NCBI RefSeq assembly: GCF_017916325.1
Contig: NC_090162.1
Coordinates: 527,001-591,000 of the forward strand
Length of the DNA stretch: 64,000 nt
Direction: 5' to 3'
From: Leishmania martiniquensis
Taxonomy: Eukaryota > Euglenozoa > Kinetoplastea > Trypanosomatida > Trypanosomatidae
Part shown: positions 1 through 11,360 of the stretch, piece by piece
Layout: each line of letters opens with the position of its first letter
How positions within the stretch are numbered: position 1 is the stretch's first letter
Translations under genes and position numbers: made by a program
Notes under the pieces: model-generated
What the model was told of the DNA's origin: nothing
Seen by the model: only the letters and a program-made list of their open reading frames with translations
The model's database searches: none

Positions 1-2489
1 TTCGGGGTCCAGCAAGACGGAAGAGATTCGATGTCTTTCTTTCACCCAACTGCTGTTGCGCGGTCAGGGTCGGGTGTGCTGAGAGCCTCTCTCCCTTCTC
101 GTGCTCTGCTTCGGCGCGCCCGAGATGAATACGCTCACACGCCCACTGCTTCACCTCGAAGAAAAAAAGCGTTTCTCGTTTTTTTTGGGGGGGGATGGCT
201 GACGTCTGCTTTCAACACTGTCGAGACGGCACGCCGTAGGGAGAGGGGGAGGGAGGGAAGCCTCTCTGGCTGCCTGCGCGAGCGCAGCGGATTTTAGCGA
301 AAGGCCGAATGCGCAAGGCGGGGGTGGGGGGACGGAGGAACGGGACGAGAGACGGCAGCGGCGCTGGAGGGGGGAAGTGAGTCAGTGAGAAGTAACGTCA
401 CCAACGTTGTACCCCCGGCTCTCACACGGGCGCGACGGAGGCGTGGAGAAAGGGAATACAAAAAGGGTAGAGGAGGAAAGGGAAGGGTCTCGCAGGAGCA
501 AGAAGAGAGGGAGATGGACGGGTACGCAATCACTAGTGAGCCCCTGCGTGTCTGCTGAGGTTGCCGTGGGTGCTGAGACGAGGAGAGTGAGATGGGGGGA
601 GGGGGAGGGGGCAGGAAACTGATACTGTCGCGAATCAGCAACCACGACGCAGATTCACGCGACAGAGCGAGTTGATGGGGAGAAGAAATACAATAAAGAG
701 CAGCAGGCATTCAAACAAATGCCATCAGAAATAAGAAAGACGATGGGAAAGGGAGGGCTGGCGCGATGTGATGTTTCCTTTTTCACATTCAATACGCACA
801 GAGACGGGAGAGAGAGGGGAAGCTGTGTGCGCGATGAGAAAGGGGAAGGCGCGGGTGTGAGTGCGCAGCCTCACAGATGAGTCGCCGCTTGTTGTAGAGA
901 GGATCTCCACCAGGTCGAAAGGCCTGGATTCCTCTTCTTTGTGGGGGTATAAATTGAGATCTCCTCACCTCTTTGGCGCTGCACACACAGGAGGGAGGGA
1001 AAGAGGAGGGAAAAAAGCAGAGGAGAGGCCGCAAGGCGCTCTCACTCTCAGCAACCGTCCCTGTGACGGGGTGTATGAAGGAGAAGCTGGGAGGAATAAG
1101 AGAAGGAAGGCGGTGCACGATGTGACGGCCGTTGCGCGAACGCTTACGTTTCGGTCGGCACGAGAGCCACTGTCACAAGCCAGTGAAATGAGCTACCTCT
1201 CCAGGCACACGCGCAGCAAGGGCGGTGCGCGAGTAGGTAGAAGGTAGGCAGAGCAACGCAGCCGACGAAAGGGAAATGAGTCGCACCGGTCAACTAAGTA
1301 CACGTGCCCATCGAGTAAGGTACAAGAGCAGCAATAGTGGCAGTAACCAAAGACAACGGGGAGGGAGATGCAATGCGCTGTGAATAAGACCTGCTGAACG
1401 AAAAAAAAAAGAGGGGGAGGAAGACGAGGAGAGGTGCGACAGAGGTAAGAACACGTGTATCAACACAGATACAACGGTGTGAAGCGAAAACAAAATGTGG
1501 GCAGTAACGAAAGATGAAGAGAAAGGTGCACGTGCGAGCTGAGGCACATGAGCGAATGATTCTCCTCCACACGTGCGCACAGGCAGGTTTGAATACATAT
1601 GAATGAATGAATGCATATATATATCATATATATATATATGTGCATGTGCATATATATGTACATATACGTATAAAGAGAGAGAGAACATACGTTCGTTTGT
1701 GCGGAGTCGTGCCAGAGAGAGGAAAGGGGTGGAGAAAGGCGGAAGAGGTTGCAGTGAAAGAAAGCAATGATGGAGACGTTGCGCAGCTGCGCAGGTGAAC
1801 GCTCGCACGCCTCCCTCTCTCTTTTGCCAAACCCATCGGACGGGGCCGACACCACACTTCCCATTCGTCGGCTCCATGTAGTTTATGATCGCCATCCTTT
1901 TTTTCTTGCATGTGTGTGTATGTGTGTGTCGTTAATGAAGAGAGAGAGCGTGTCGCGCATTACGCGTGCCTCACCATCCCTGCAATGGTGTAGGAGCCTA
2001 CGACACCTGAGAGCAGTAGAGCTTCCAAAGGAGTTCGGCGCCCCCTTGCCATCCTTCGCTCCACGTGCACCAGAGAGAATGTTCGCCGCTCCAGTGTGCA
2101 TTGCGCTCCTCAACACGGACAAGTTCAGGGAATCGATCAGCCCATCGCCGCTGCCACAAATAGCGCACAAGAGAGACTGATGACAGCCACCACAGAGCAG
2201 CGGCGGAGCGCGGGCCCATCCCTATCCCCTCCTTGTCCTCGTTTGGCCTAATAGCCTGGGCTTGCGTTGTTGAGGTGTCGATGGAAAAGCACCATCTTGA
2301 GAGTGGTCGCGCACACATACACACAGTGGGGGGAGAGAGAGGGAGAGGGGAAGGCGTGGACGGCCCCTGCCCCCTCACTTTAGAACCACAAGCTACCACA
2401 GGACACCACGCTAATGAAGAACCGACGAGACGGCCGGCACACGTCACACGCTGACAGCACCACGCTGGCCCTTCTGCAGGCTGTTTTGC
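1..2489. other. gene-free stretch downstream of eIF2B-delta
   Basis: No reading frame here looks like a real protein. The plus strand is purine-rich (many GA runs), so the minus strand, which is the coding strand on this side, is pyrimidine-rich as expected for 3'UTR and trans-splicing signals. It holds a T8-G8 junction near 179-194 and an AT-rich simple repeat at 1600-1670. The translated frames are low in complexity (S, P, L, R rich), typical of shadows. Confidence 0.6.
1600..1670. repeat. AT-rich simple repeat (GAAT then TA/TG)
   Basis: Three to four GAAT units are followed by interrupted TA and TGCA dinucleotide runs. This is a microsatellite in a gene-free stretch, and the alternating TA segments could extrude small cruciforms. 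No function is evident. Confidence 0.8.
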
Positions 2490-4511
2490 TCAGCCCTGAA
2501 CAAGATTCACAAGCTGCGACGTGTCGCGGCCTTCGCGGTCCCTGATGGCTGCCATGATGGCAGACGTGTGCAGGCACCCCATCTCGCAGATGATCATGTC
2601 CACGTACGAGGCAGGCGTCACGTCGTAAAGGTATCCAGAGGCACTCGAGGAGAACAGGGTCGAGCCGCCAACGCCGCTGCGCGCGAGAAAGTCGGCGCCA
2701 CGTGCTGGTGTACCCCACCCCCCAGACGCGCGTAGCTGGGGCGGGGATAGCGTGGGTGGGGTGGGGTAAACAAGTGGGCTGTGCGTGCCTGTCTCGCTGC
2801 CGTGCACCTCGGCGACAGGCCTCATATCCGCGAGTTTCGTGTTCTGAGCCAAGTTGCCTACCCACACCTCTGGAACAAACTTGTAGCTCTCACTAAAGCA
2901 TAGCACAGGCTTGCGGAACAGCTTCGCGCAGGCCGCCACGAGCGCCATGCCACATCGCCCGAACATGTCACCGTTCTGCAGCACAGCCGAGGCACCCATG
3001 AACACGCGCGTGCACTTGGGCATCAATGTGCAGCATGCTGTGATGAGACCATACGTTACACCAATGCCAGCGCTTGAGAGCTTGTCGGCCAGCTGCCGCC
3101 CCTCAAAGAGTGGCGCCGAGTCGATTACAATGACGCGCTTCGGCTTGCATTGCGGATCGCGCGAGCGGGACAAGAGAATGTACTCGACCAGACTGCTGCG
3201 GCCAAACACTAAGATAGTGTCGCTGCTCGAGACGTACGGCAGCGAGCGATCCTCCACAATGCTCTTGAAAGACATCTTCAGCTCCGCCTCAATGGCGTCC
3301 AGTATCTTCAGTGTCACCTCACGCGGGTCACCAAGGTCCTTGATGAGGTCAACCATGTTCGGCTTGGGGTGAATCACCTCATCCCGCAACGCGACAAAGC
3401 GGCGCACGAGCACATCTTTCACGTGGCGCATGCCGGCAGAGGCCTCCCGCTTGCGGCGCACGAAGTCAAAGTTGATCTGGATGAGCTTTTCAAAGGCGGT
3501 GGTGTCCACTTCGTTCAGCGAGGGCACGGCGAGGACCGTTGTGGCACGACTGAGTTCACGGAAGGCAGAAATGAGTGCCAGAGCACGCGCACTGCCGCCG
3601 ACGAGAAGCATCTGCTCCATCAGTACCGCTACCTCGGCGATGCGGGGGTGAACAACGGCGTCGCGCGGTGGCACGTGCATGCACTTGAGGCCGTTGGCAT
3701 CCATGGCGCGTTGAACGAGGTCGTGCAGTCTCTTCGCTGCTGCCGCCCGCTCCTCCGCGCTAATCTCCTTGGCAGGCTCGCCGCCTTTCGCCGCTTTGGC
3801 GCTGCCACCCTTACCGGCCGAGACGGTAGCCAATGCGGCTGAAGAAGCCGCAGCGGTCGCAGGGGTCGTCGTGGAAGAAATGGATGCGATGTGCGCCGTC
3901 GACGGAGCTGACGATGCCTCGCTCAGAGATTCTAAGTGATGTATCTCGGCGAGCAGCGCCGCCTCCTCCTCCGTAACGGCAGCGACTTCGGCGTCGCTGC
4001 CACCTGCCCTGACTCTCCTCTGCACCTTGCGCAGCGCATCACGCCTCTTCCTCAACTCGCGCTGCGTCTTGACGGCTAGGCGGGCCTCGTCGCTTCCTTG
4101 GCCCACATAACGCATCTGGAGCTCCTTTGCGGCCCCCTCCGCCTCCTTGTCTACTGCGATCATCTTTGACGATACCCCGGCAATGGGCGACGAAGGGGAA
4201 GCGATCGGTGCTAGTTCGGTGGCGGAAGCGCTCCCGGCGGCCCTCTCGGTGAGCTCCGCCAACTTCTGCTCCATCGCGCTCAGCTCTGCAGCCGCCTCCT
4301 CTGCGGCAGCCTTCGCAGCCTCGTACTCCATCCTGCTCACCACATCGTCCTTGATGCCCTTAAGCTTCTTCTCCGCCTTGCGCAAGGCGTCTTTCTTCTT
4401 CTTTAGTTCGCGCTGTACTTTCACGGCAGCACGAGCGTCTTCGGAGTCTTTGCCGGCGAGCCGAAGCTTTGCCTGCCTCTGCGCTTCCTTCTCGTCTGCA
4501 GAAGATGACAT
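2490..4511 (-). CDS. translation initiation factor eIF2B, delta subunit-like
   Basis: Delta-type regulatory subunit of eIF2B, the GDP/GTP exchange factor of eIF2 in the cytosol. Seen: 673 residues from the chosen ATG. The C-terminal half has the Rossmann-like eIF2B alpha/beta/delta fold signatures, such as FEGRQLADKL, GVTYGLITACC, RVFMGASAVLQNGDMFGRCG, the stretch before YKFVPEVW, and a final LYDVTPASYVDMIICEMG. The N-terminal half is charged and helical and contains an internal duplication (residues about 13-90 and 128-196). A Gly/Pro/Ser-rich insertion of roughly 50 residues precedes LYDVTP. The open frame continues 215 codons upstream to 5156, but that part is Ser/Pro/Leu/Arg-rich leader-like sequence, so I start at MSSSADEK. 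The family call is firm; delta rather than alpha or beta rests on the long N-terminal extension. Confidence 0.88.
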   Translation of the reverse strand: MSSSADEKEAQRQAKLRLAGKDSEDARAAVKVQRELKKKKDALRKAEKKLKGIKDDVVSRMEYEAAKAAAEEAAAELSAMEQKLAELTERAAGSASATELAPIASPSSPIAGVSSKMIAVDKEAEGAAKELQMRYVGQGSDEARLAVKTQRELRKRRDALRKVQRRVRAGGSDAEVAAVTEEEAALLAEIHHLESLSEASSAPSTAHIASISSTTTPATAAASSAALATVSAGKGGSAKAAKGGEPAKEISAEERAAAAKRLHDLVQRAMDANGLKCMHVPPRDAVVHPRIAEVAVLMEQMLLVGGSARALALISAFRELSRATTVLAVPSLNEVDTTAFEKLIQINFDFVRRKREASAGMRHVKDVLVRRFVALRDEVIHPKPNMVDLIKDLGDPREVTLKILDAIEAELKMSFKSIVEDRSLPYVSSSDTILVFGRSSLVEYILLSRSRDPQCKPKRVIVIDSAPLFEGRQLADKLSSAGIGVTYGLITACCTLMPKCTRVFMGASAVLQNGDMFGRCGMALVAACAKLFRKPVLCFSESYKFVPEVWVGNLAQNTKLADMRPVAEVHGSETGTHSPLVYPTPPTLSPPQLRASGGWGTPARGADFLARSGVGGSTLFSSSASGYLYDVTPASYVDMIICEMGCLHTSAIMAAIRDREGRDTSQLVNLVQG

Positions 4512-7166
4512 GAGCTGCGATGACGCCTGTGGATTAATCCGTGTGGTTGACAGAGAAAAGAAGGGCTCTGTGGGCGGGAAGAAAGGTCGTATGAGGACAA
4601 TGTGATGTCGCTCGGGTCGTTTTTTTGTGTTTGTCTGACTTGGGCGGGCGGCAGAGAGCTCGCGTGTGGTGTGAACCTCCTGGACCAGAGCGCCAGTGAG
4701 GGAGCAGCTGCGTCGGCGCGTGTAGAACGGAAAGAAAGACGCAATAAAGGGCAAGAAGCGTGCACACCGACTCCGTCTCGGTATGTTCGACTGATAGATC
4801 AAGACGCCCCGCACGCGCAAGCGTGACGACGAGAGGGATGATGTGGCGCTCTCGAGCAAGTAAAAGAAGAGGGAGACCCGAGAGAGGGGCTCTGATGGGG
4901 TGGTGAAGGACCGGAGGAGACACGGTGACACGCAGACATGAGTCGGCGCACGCGCAGAAGGGAAAGGGGTAGTGGAGAGGAAGATGGGATGTGGGTGAGG
5001 GTACAAACACCGCGGGAATGTACCGCGTGAAGAAGTCAGGCTTGATTCGCATCGCATAGCAATGAAGTATGTGCAGCCCTGCAAACGTGGCCAAATGGCA
5101 AAGCTGTCACCGCCATGATAGTCATGCCACCACGCGCCTCTCGCCGACGCAACCATCTTGACGACTTCGCGCAGGCTGGCCTACACCACCGTGTCAGGCG
5201 CTAAACACACATATGACACGCAGAGAACAAAGAGGCTCGGCCTGCTTTCAGCGCCGGTGTTTCTCAGACGTCTACGTCATGGGCATCGGCCTTCTTTGTT
5301 TGTTTCGTTTCCTTCAGCGGCAGCGCCACCACGTGAAGCAACGCGCGACGCTCGATGCGGCGAACAGCCACACGCGTGGCCCTCTGCTTTCGCTGCTGCG
5401 CCCAATAGCGTATTCATGTGGCGTTGTTTTGTCATCGCTGCCTCCACATAGTGAGATCGAGGAAAAAGGCGTCTCACGCGGTACAACGAGGGTAATGAAA
5501 CACGATGACAAAAAAAAAAGCGAAAGGGGCAAAGAAACATTCAGTACAGACAAGAGCGAAGAAGAGGTGGGACCGAGAAACGAAGCTCTGATCTCGGTGG
5601 CGTAGCCGGTACTCTCGCTCATGAAATCGGTACATATCAAATCACATCTGTGTCTTTCACCCTTGCGAACAGACACGTTGCTCTGCTGCTCTCGTCTCCA
5701 CACAGGAGCATCAGAACCAAGACGAGAGTGTGGGACACTTCAAAGAGCAACCGATCACACGGTACTCAAGAAGGGGGGAGGGGGGCCAAACGGCTACGAC
5801 GCACAGACACCAAAGCACACGCGCATACGTGTGCACAGACAGCCGGGAGAGAGGGGAGTCACAGTGCAAATAAAGAAGGACATGGCGGCAAAAAAGGGGC
5901 TCCCCATTCGGCACAAGAAAGAAAACAAAGTCTAAACAAAATCCAACAGACAACAAAGAGAAGAAAACGTCATGTCAAAGTGCGGTGTGCACGGTGAAGG
6001 AGAGAGGGACAGAGAGGAACAGGGGGGAGGGTTGTCGGAGGAGAGAGACGGCAGCAGAGGCAAGGATCGGCAACGGCCGAGAGAGGGAAGCGGTCAAGAA
6101 ACAGAAGAAGGGAGAAGGGGAGCGAAACCCCTCAGAAGAGAGCCACTCCAGCAACATTCGCACCACCATCACACACTCCTTTGCCCCTTACCCCAGTGCC
6201 TTCACCACCACCACCCACGGCCTCCGTCGATTTCGTTTTTGTTTGTCTATTTGTTTCCTCTTTGCTCGGCATCAGCGCACACCGCGTACAGGAAGAAAAT
6301 AAAAACACAGAAAGCCAAAGAAAGAAACGAGAAGAAAAAAGTCAACGACACGCGCAATCAAAACATGCAAAGGAAACTTCTGCCAAGCGCGCATGGGACA
6401 TAGAAGAGGGGCGGATGGGCGAGACGGCGAGCAAGCGAGCGAGGTGTCGGTGGTGGCGTGGCGCGTGCCAAACCGTCCCCAGGAGAGAGAGAAGGACATA
6501 GGAATGCAGCGCATGAAGCGTTTGTAAACGGAAAGAAAACAAAAGGAGGCCGCCATACAGAAAGAGGAAACACATCGCATCAACACCCACGCCCAGTGCG
6601 TACACGAGACGAGTGGGGACAGATACACGAACCCGCAGAGGAAAGTGGCAGGAAAGCGGTCCCTGCCCCCAGAAGATCGTGCGCCTTCAGAGGGAGTAAA
6701 GTCGAGTGTAATGAAAATGTGCAAAGACGCACGGCAACCTACACGAGGGACGGGGTAGACAGCAATGTCAGCGGATGCCGACGTGAACGTCTTCAAGCCA
6801 TCAATCAGCCATTCTTTGCGCCCGACAGTGGTTTCAGCATTCGAGCCATCGCCTCTAAAGCCAGGCACACCGATCCACTCACCTGCAGAGATCTGCAGAT
6901 AGAAACGGTACAAGAACGTATCTGAATGTTGCAACCGCTGGCCACCTAAAGGCTTGGCAACCTGACCGTCCTCCCTCGACGGCGCACCTTCCGCAATGTC
7001 AGCAGCAACTGAACTCACGCTCACCGGCACCAACGCGGCGGCAGGAGCGAGGTGACGATCAGCCCCTCCCCCCTCTCTGCGTCTTGTCAGTACCGTTTCT
7101 CGTCCTCTTTTTCCTTCATAAGCGAGTCGTGGAGGCAGTCTCACAGCCCAGTGCCGACCTCGGCGA
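4512..7166. other. gene-free stretch between eIF2B-delta and coiled-coil protein
   Basis: Contains the eIF2B-delta leader and the 3'UTR of the upstream coiled-coil gene. The plus strand is purine-rich, so pyrimidine tracts lie on the coding minus strand. The longest frame (6272-7144, minus) begins at GTG and has no ATG-initiated, protein-like composition. I see no RNA gene. Confidence 0.55.
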
Positions 7167-8408
7167 CTAATTCTTTCGGGCAGATTTCCTACGCAGGTTA
7201 TCGACTTCGTCTTGGAGTCGTGTGATCATCTGGCCGTTCGTAAGGCGCTCCTTATCGAGGGTCTTCTGCACCTCGTCGAGGTAATGGAGGTGCTCACGGC
7301 GGAAGCGCCCCATCTCCACCACGGTGCTCTCCTTCGCATGCTGCAGCGCAGAGGCGCGCCATTCCATCTTCTCGATCTCGCAGTCTATATTGTCCATGCG
7401 AATGTTCGCCACAATGTGGGAATCATACAGCTGGTCGATCTCCTTCGCCATCTCTTCCACAATATCCGCATCAACGCGCTCCTCCTCCTCCATGTCGTCA
7501 CCGATGACGGCGTCACCTACTAGCTCGAGGTGTGTCTGAATCTTCGCAATTTGCATGGCGCGAAAGCGGATGGCCAGCTCATTCTGCTTGATGAGATTAT
7601 CCTCCTTGCTTAGTTCGTACAGCGCGACGCGGCGGTCGAAGTTGCTGTGGCGGATGTAGTCCTCCGACGTCATGCCGTGCTGGTTCTTGTCGGCGATCTT
7701 GTCTCGGCGGGCAGCCGCACGCGCCATCACGTCGCACTCGCGACGCAGGGCCGACAGCTTCGCCTTGCGCTCGGCGAGTACCTCGACAGCCTCCGCGCGC
7801 TGATTCTCCGCATCGGTTGTCTCCTGCAGAATGGCGGCAAGCCGCAGCAGCTCACGGGACTGGCCCTCCAATAGAATACGCGTATTCTCACGCTGGCGGT
7901 ATACCTCCGCGGCGTCTCTCAAGGCAACGTTGTAGTCGTTCTTCTTTTTTGCGCCTATCGCAGAGCGCAGCCTGCCATCGGCGTCCATGCCAGCGACTTC
8001 CACAAGGCTAATGTACTGCTGCTCCGCCTCCTCTGCGCGGTCCTCCGCAGTGGCCAGTGCCCTCTGCAGGCACTCCTTCTCCTTCACCAGCAGCTTGTGC
8101 GCCTGAACGGAGGTCTCCACTTCACTGCACTTGTGCGTCAGCTCGTCAACGAAGTCCCGTGGAAGAGAGGTGCCGGCACTGTCAGCCGCACTGCTGCGCT
8201 GCGCCGAGACACGAGAGCGCTGCGACTTTGGCTGTACAGAGCTGCCCGTGCTCTCACGCATCTCTGATATCTTGGCCTGGGTTGCATCCGACACCTCGAG
8301 GGAGCGCTTCGTGGCACGCAGATATTCCACTTCGTTGCGGAGGGCCTTCGCCTGGCTGTCGAGCTGCAGAAGCTGCTTAGACAGCTCCAGCACGCTAGGG
8401 GACGCCAT
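7167..8408 (-). CDS. coiled-coil protein of unknown function
   Basis: A 413-residue, almost wholly helical protein: long heptad-like stretches rich in E, K, R, A, L and Q run from residue 5 to the C-terminus. They are broken by a Ser/Arg-rich linker around residues 50-80 and by acidic DDMEEEERVDAD. There is no membrane segment or enzyme motif. The composition and the lysine/arginine-rich C-terminal end (RRKSARKN) fit a structural cytoskeletal, flagellar or basal-body component, but I do not recognise the family. The start is the first ATG: the frame extends further only through a TTG. A pyrimidine tract and AG lie 87 nt upstream on the coding strand. Confidence 0.8.
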   Translation of the reverse strand: MASPSVLELSKQLLQLDSQAKALRNEVEYLRATKRSLEVSDATQAKISEMRESTGSSVQPKSQRSRVSAQRSSAADSAGTSLPRDFVDELTHKCSEVETSVQAHKLLVKEKECLQRALATAEDRAEEAEQQYISLVEVAGMDADGRLRSAIGAKKKNDYNVALRDAAEVYRQRENTRILLEGQSRELLRLAAILQETTDAENQRAEAVEVLAERKAKLSALRRECDVMARAAARRDKIADKNQHGMTSEDYIRHSNFDRRVALYELSKEDNLIKQNELAIRFRAMQIAKIQTHLELVGDAVIGDDMEEEERVDADIVEEMAKEIDQLYDSHIVANIRMDNIDCEIEKMEWRASALQHAKESTVVEMGRFRREHLHYLDEVQKTLDKERLTNGQMITRLQDEVDNLRRKSARKN

Positions 8409-9803
8409 TGCTGTAGGAAATGTCCCTCTTGACCTCCGTTGATGTGTGCTCGTCAGTGACACCCCTCGAAGAGTCCGAGACAACCGGCCGGCGCACTAAA
8501 AGCCGAAAGGAAGTAGCGAAAACGAAGAAAAAAAGATACGTCCTCCGAATCGGGTGCGTGTGTGAGCGGCGGTATTCACTACTGAGTATCTCGTGTGGTG
8601 AGCAGTTTTGGGGACGAAACGGAGGAGGAAGGAGGGTTCCGGAGACGGAGAGAGATGTGGGCGAAGACCTCTGCATGGAGGAAGGGAGGAGGAGGAGGAG
8701 AGACAAAAACGAGTGCGCCGCAGAAATTCGTCCTTCTTGTTGCGCGCTCTTTTCTCTTGTCAACGTGGAGCTTTGAGCAGCGGGCGTGACGTGCTTGTGA
8801 GAGGAGACGGCGGCGGGCGCAGACGAATCGAAAAGGAAAGAGAAGGAAAGTGGGATAGCTGAGGTCGGCGCGCCCCTCGGCAGCTCTAAACAAAAGGAAA
8901 GCGCCGCGCGTACGGCAGCAGAAGTATTAATAGGCGGCAGAAGGGCAAGCGCTAAACGGTAAGTCTTATTCCTGAAATGGACTCCAGCTGAGGGAGATGC
9001 CGAGGCCTACATCCAGCTGACGTGTATAGAAGAGGAAGCCACTAAAAGGATGAGGGAGCGCTGAAGAAGGGCGGGTCCGGAACGCTGAGGGATGAGCATA
9101 GGAGACAGCCGTCCATGCGCACACAAATAGGGAGGGCGCCGCCCAGGCGCAGCAAAGCACACAAAAGGGGCGACAAAGATAAAAAAGCGATAAGCGGGCC
9201 GACCGTTGCACCCTCCACTCCCACCCCTCTTCTCAGCTGCGCACCGACTCCTGGGTGTATCTCACCCACACACACACACACATAGACAGACGTGCATCTG
9301 TGTCTGTGTGTAAAGGACGCGGAGCAACGCCAGATTTAGACATTCCAATCACTAACCGTTTCAAGATCGGTACGAGTCGAAGCGTAGACCTGCACCGCGC
9401 AGCCACACGCAGGCGCCCTGATGTGCCCTCGAGGTGTTGCGGAGCGGCTAGCCGGGTCTTCACGAAAAGCCACGTGAGGTAGAAGAAACGAAGAGCAGGC
9501 GGTGCGCAGAATGGTGCTTTTCACGCCAGCCACTTCATAGAAGCACCCCTCAGGTCGCATCTGTGTACATGAGTGCGAGCGTGCGGGAGGAGCCTGCGAT
9601 CGAAGCAAACACACACACACAAACGAGAGAGAGAGGAGACGTATATGCGCAACGTGTACCGCAGAGGATTTTGAAAGATAAAAACATGTCGGCAGCACTG
9701 GCCCAAGCAGACAGCGGAGCAGTCAAAACAAAAGCACTGCTTCACCCCCCCTTCCCCCTTGCGATACGTCGGAGGGGGGGTAGAGAGAAGAGAAACGAGA
9801 GAC
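8409..9803. other. gene-free stretch 8.4-9.8 kb
   Basis: Holds the short leader of the coiled-coil gene and presumably the 3'UTR of the next gene upstream on the minus strand. Short CA repeats occur near 9268-9285 and 9609-9622. No frame has protein-like composition and no RNA gene is visible. Confidence 0.55.
8496..8497 (-). promoter_or_regulatory. candidate spliced-leader acceptor AG
   Basis: On the minus strand a T/C-rich tract of about 40 nt (CTTTTTTTCTTCG and onward) ends in TTTTAG, the first AG after the tract, 87 nt before the ATG of the coiled-coil gene. It fits the polypyrimidine-AG rule of trans-splicing; it is inferred, not measured. Confidence 0.5.
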
Positions 9804-11360
9804 TCAAGGATCCCTGTCAGCCTTGTCTGCAGGCGGCAAAACGCTCATGTGCACTGACGATGTAGAGTCGCTGCCGTCATCCACCCGCTCCAAACTGCGA
9901 GCGCTCGCTTGATGGCTGGGGTGGGCTACCCCATCACCCTCTTGAGGTGCTTGCTTTGGTAGAGAAGATTTACTGTCCGTATGCGCAGCAGGGGCTGCAC
10001 GAGTAGTACCAGGAGACTCGCTTTCAAGCCCGAAAAGCTTCGACACATCGGTGTCGATGAGCTCAGCACGGTCATGACGATCCGAGAATCGTATCGGTGC
10101 CGGTTTTGTGCCGTGCTCTCGCGTATGAGGAAACTGAAAGACGGTGTGCTCGGCGCTGTTGTCCTCGTGAACCTCCACGTTTGTTTCGCTCTGCATTTCC
10201 GCCTTGTTGTAGCGCATAACATCCATGAATTGATCGAAATGCCCGCGCGGGTCCGTGAACCCTTTCGCGCCTTGAGACCTCGACATTGCAAAGTTGAACT
10301 CCGCCGCCTCTTGCATCTGCTTGCGCATCTGCTCCTCGTTCGCTGAGAGCCGCTCATTATAGACCGGAACACCGTGGATAGTGTCCACGGCGCGCTTGAT
10401 GCGCCGCGTGCGGTCAAGCCACCAGACAAACTTTGCCTGATTGTGCTGGTCCTTTCCGAGATCTGCTGCGTACATGTGCTTGTAGATATTTCTGTGTGTG
10501 CTGAAGTGCTTGTGGCGCATCTGCAGCACCTCTGGCCTTTCAGCTACCTCCTCTGCCGTGACAGTAGCCTCACCGCGCTCCAGCTGCTCAATGCGCCGCT
10601 CCTCCAGCATGTCTTCCAACTCGCTCGCCTCCGCTGCCCGTTGCTGTCGGCGCTTTTCCCGGTTACTGGCGCCGAGATCATCGAGGGTGCGCACACCGCG
10701 GTGGCGATTTGTCAGGTACTGCTCCTCCTTCAGAACTTCCTCTTCACTGTAGCCAATCTGACGCAGGATCTCCGCCTCTCGAGCCTTCTGGATTTGTGCT
10801 TTGCGCGCCTCCATGTGGGTGTTGGCGTCGTCGATGCTCTTGTGTAACTTACCCTTGTAGTTGCGGTACTGTATGCGGGGCAACTCGACCGTGTCGAGGA
10901 TGTCCTGTAGCACCTGCCTTTCCAGTTTCGTATGGCCTAAGAGCTCATCGAGCGGCTTCTTGCGCTGCTCCGGTTGCAGAACCCAGCGAAGGTCCTCGTC
11001 ATCGATACGACCGCGCACCAGAGAGTATGGCTCATGCTTATCACGCTCCCACGCGAGGGGAAGGTTGCCGCTGATGACCGTATGGTCCGTCCGCAAGTTG
11101 TCAGCCATCTCCAAGTACGTGTTCAAGTACCACCGGGGTGCCACGTGGTCCGTCAGCTCGGTGCTGTTGGCGTCTTTAGACGTCTCCACGTACATGATCG
11201 GCTCGGTGTTCACATCGTCCTGGCGGCTGTTGATACCCTGTGCCGTAAACTGCGGCTTCTTGAACTGCTGCTCCACTGGGGTCTTCTCCAGGCGCGGCAT
11301 CTTTTTGGCCACGTATCGTACAGGTGCTTCACGCACGGGCTTCGCAGCAGCGCCACCCAT
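9804..11360 (-). CDS. kinetoplastid protein of unknown function
   Basis: A 518-residue soluble protein starting MGGAAAKP at an ATG. Gly2 leaves N-myristoylation possible, but the following residues are not a strong match. Residues about 70-130 contain an aromatic-rich block (VAPRWYLNTYLEMADNL). Residues about 165-260 are a charged coiled-coil-like region (EAEILRQIGYSEEEVLKEEQ). Residues about 275-390 contain a conserved-looking, W/H-rich segment (FVWWLDRTRRIKRAVDTIHG). The last 90 residues are Ser/Thr/Pro/Asp-rich and probably disordered. There is no catalytic signature and no membrane span. I do not recognise the family. The base composition and start context resemble its neighbours, so it is a real gene. 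Confidence 0.82.
   Translation of the reverse strand: MGGAAAKPVREAPVRYVAKKMPRLEKTPVEQQFKKPQFTAQGINSRQDDVNTEPIMYVETSKDANSTELTDHVAPRWYLNTYLEMADNLRTDHTVISGNLPLAWERDKHEPYSLVRGRIDDEDLRWVLQPEQRKKPLDELLGHTKLERQVLQDILDTVELPRIQYRNYKGKLHKSIDDANTHMEARKAQIQKAREAEILRQIGYSEEEVLKEEQYLTNRHRGVRTLDDLGASNREKRRQQRAAEASELEDMLEERRIEQLERGEATVTAEEVAERPEVLQMRHKHFSTHRNIYKHMYAADLGKDQHNQAKFVWWLDRTRRIKRAVDTIHGVPVYNERLSANEEQMRKQMQEAAEFNFAMSRSQGAKGFTDPRGHFDQFMDVMRYNKAEMQSETNVEVHEDNSAEHTVFQFPHTREHGTKPAPIRFSDRHDRAELIDTDVSKLFGLESESPGTTRAAPAAHTDSKSSLPKQAPQEGDGVAHPSHQASARSLERVDDGSDSTSSVHMSVLPPADKADRDP

Noticed and set aside
4512..5156. 215-residue N-terminal extension of eIF2B-delta
   Set aside because: Ser/Pro/Arg/Cys-rich leader-like translation with pyrimidine tracts; the protein-like part begins at the ATG at 4511.
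6272..7144. 290-codon open frame on the minus strand
   Set aside because: Begins at GTG, has patchy R/S/F-rich composition and no domain; it lies in the expected 3'UTR/intergenic zone.
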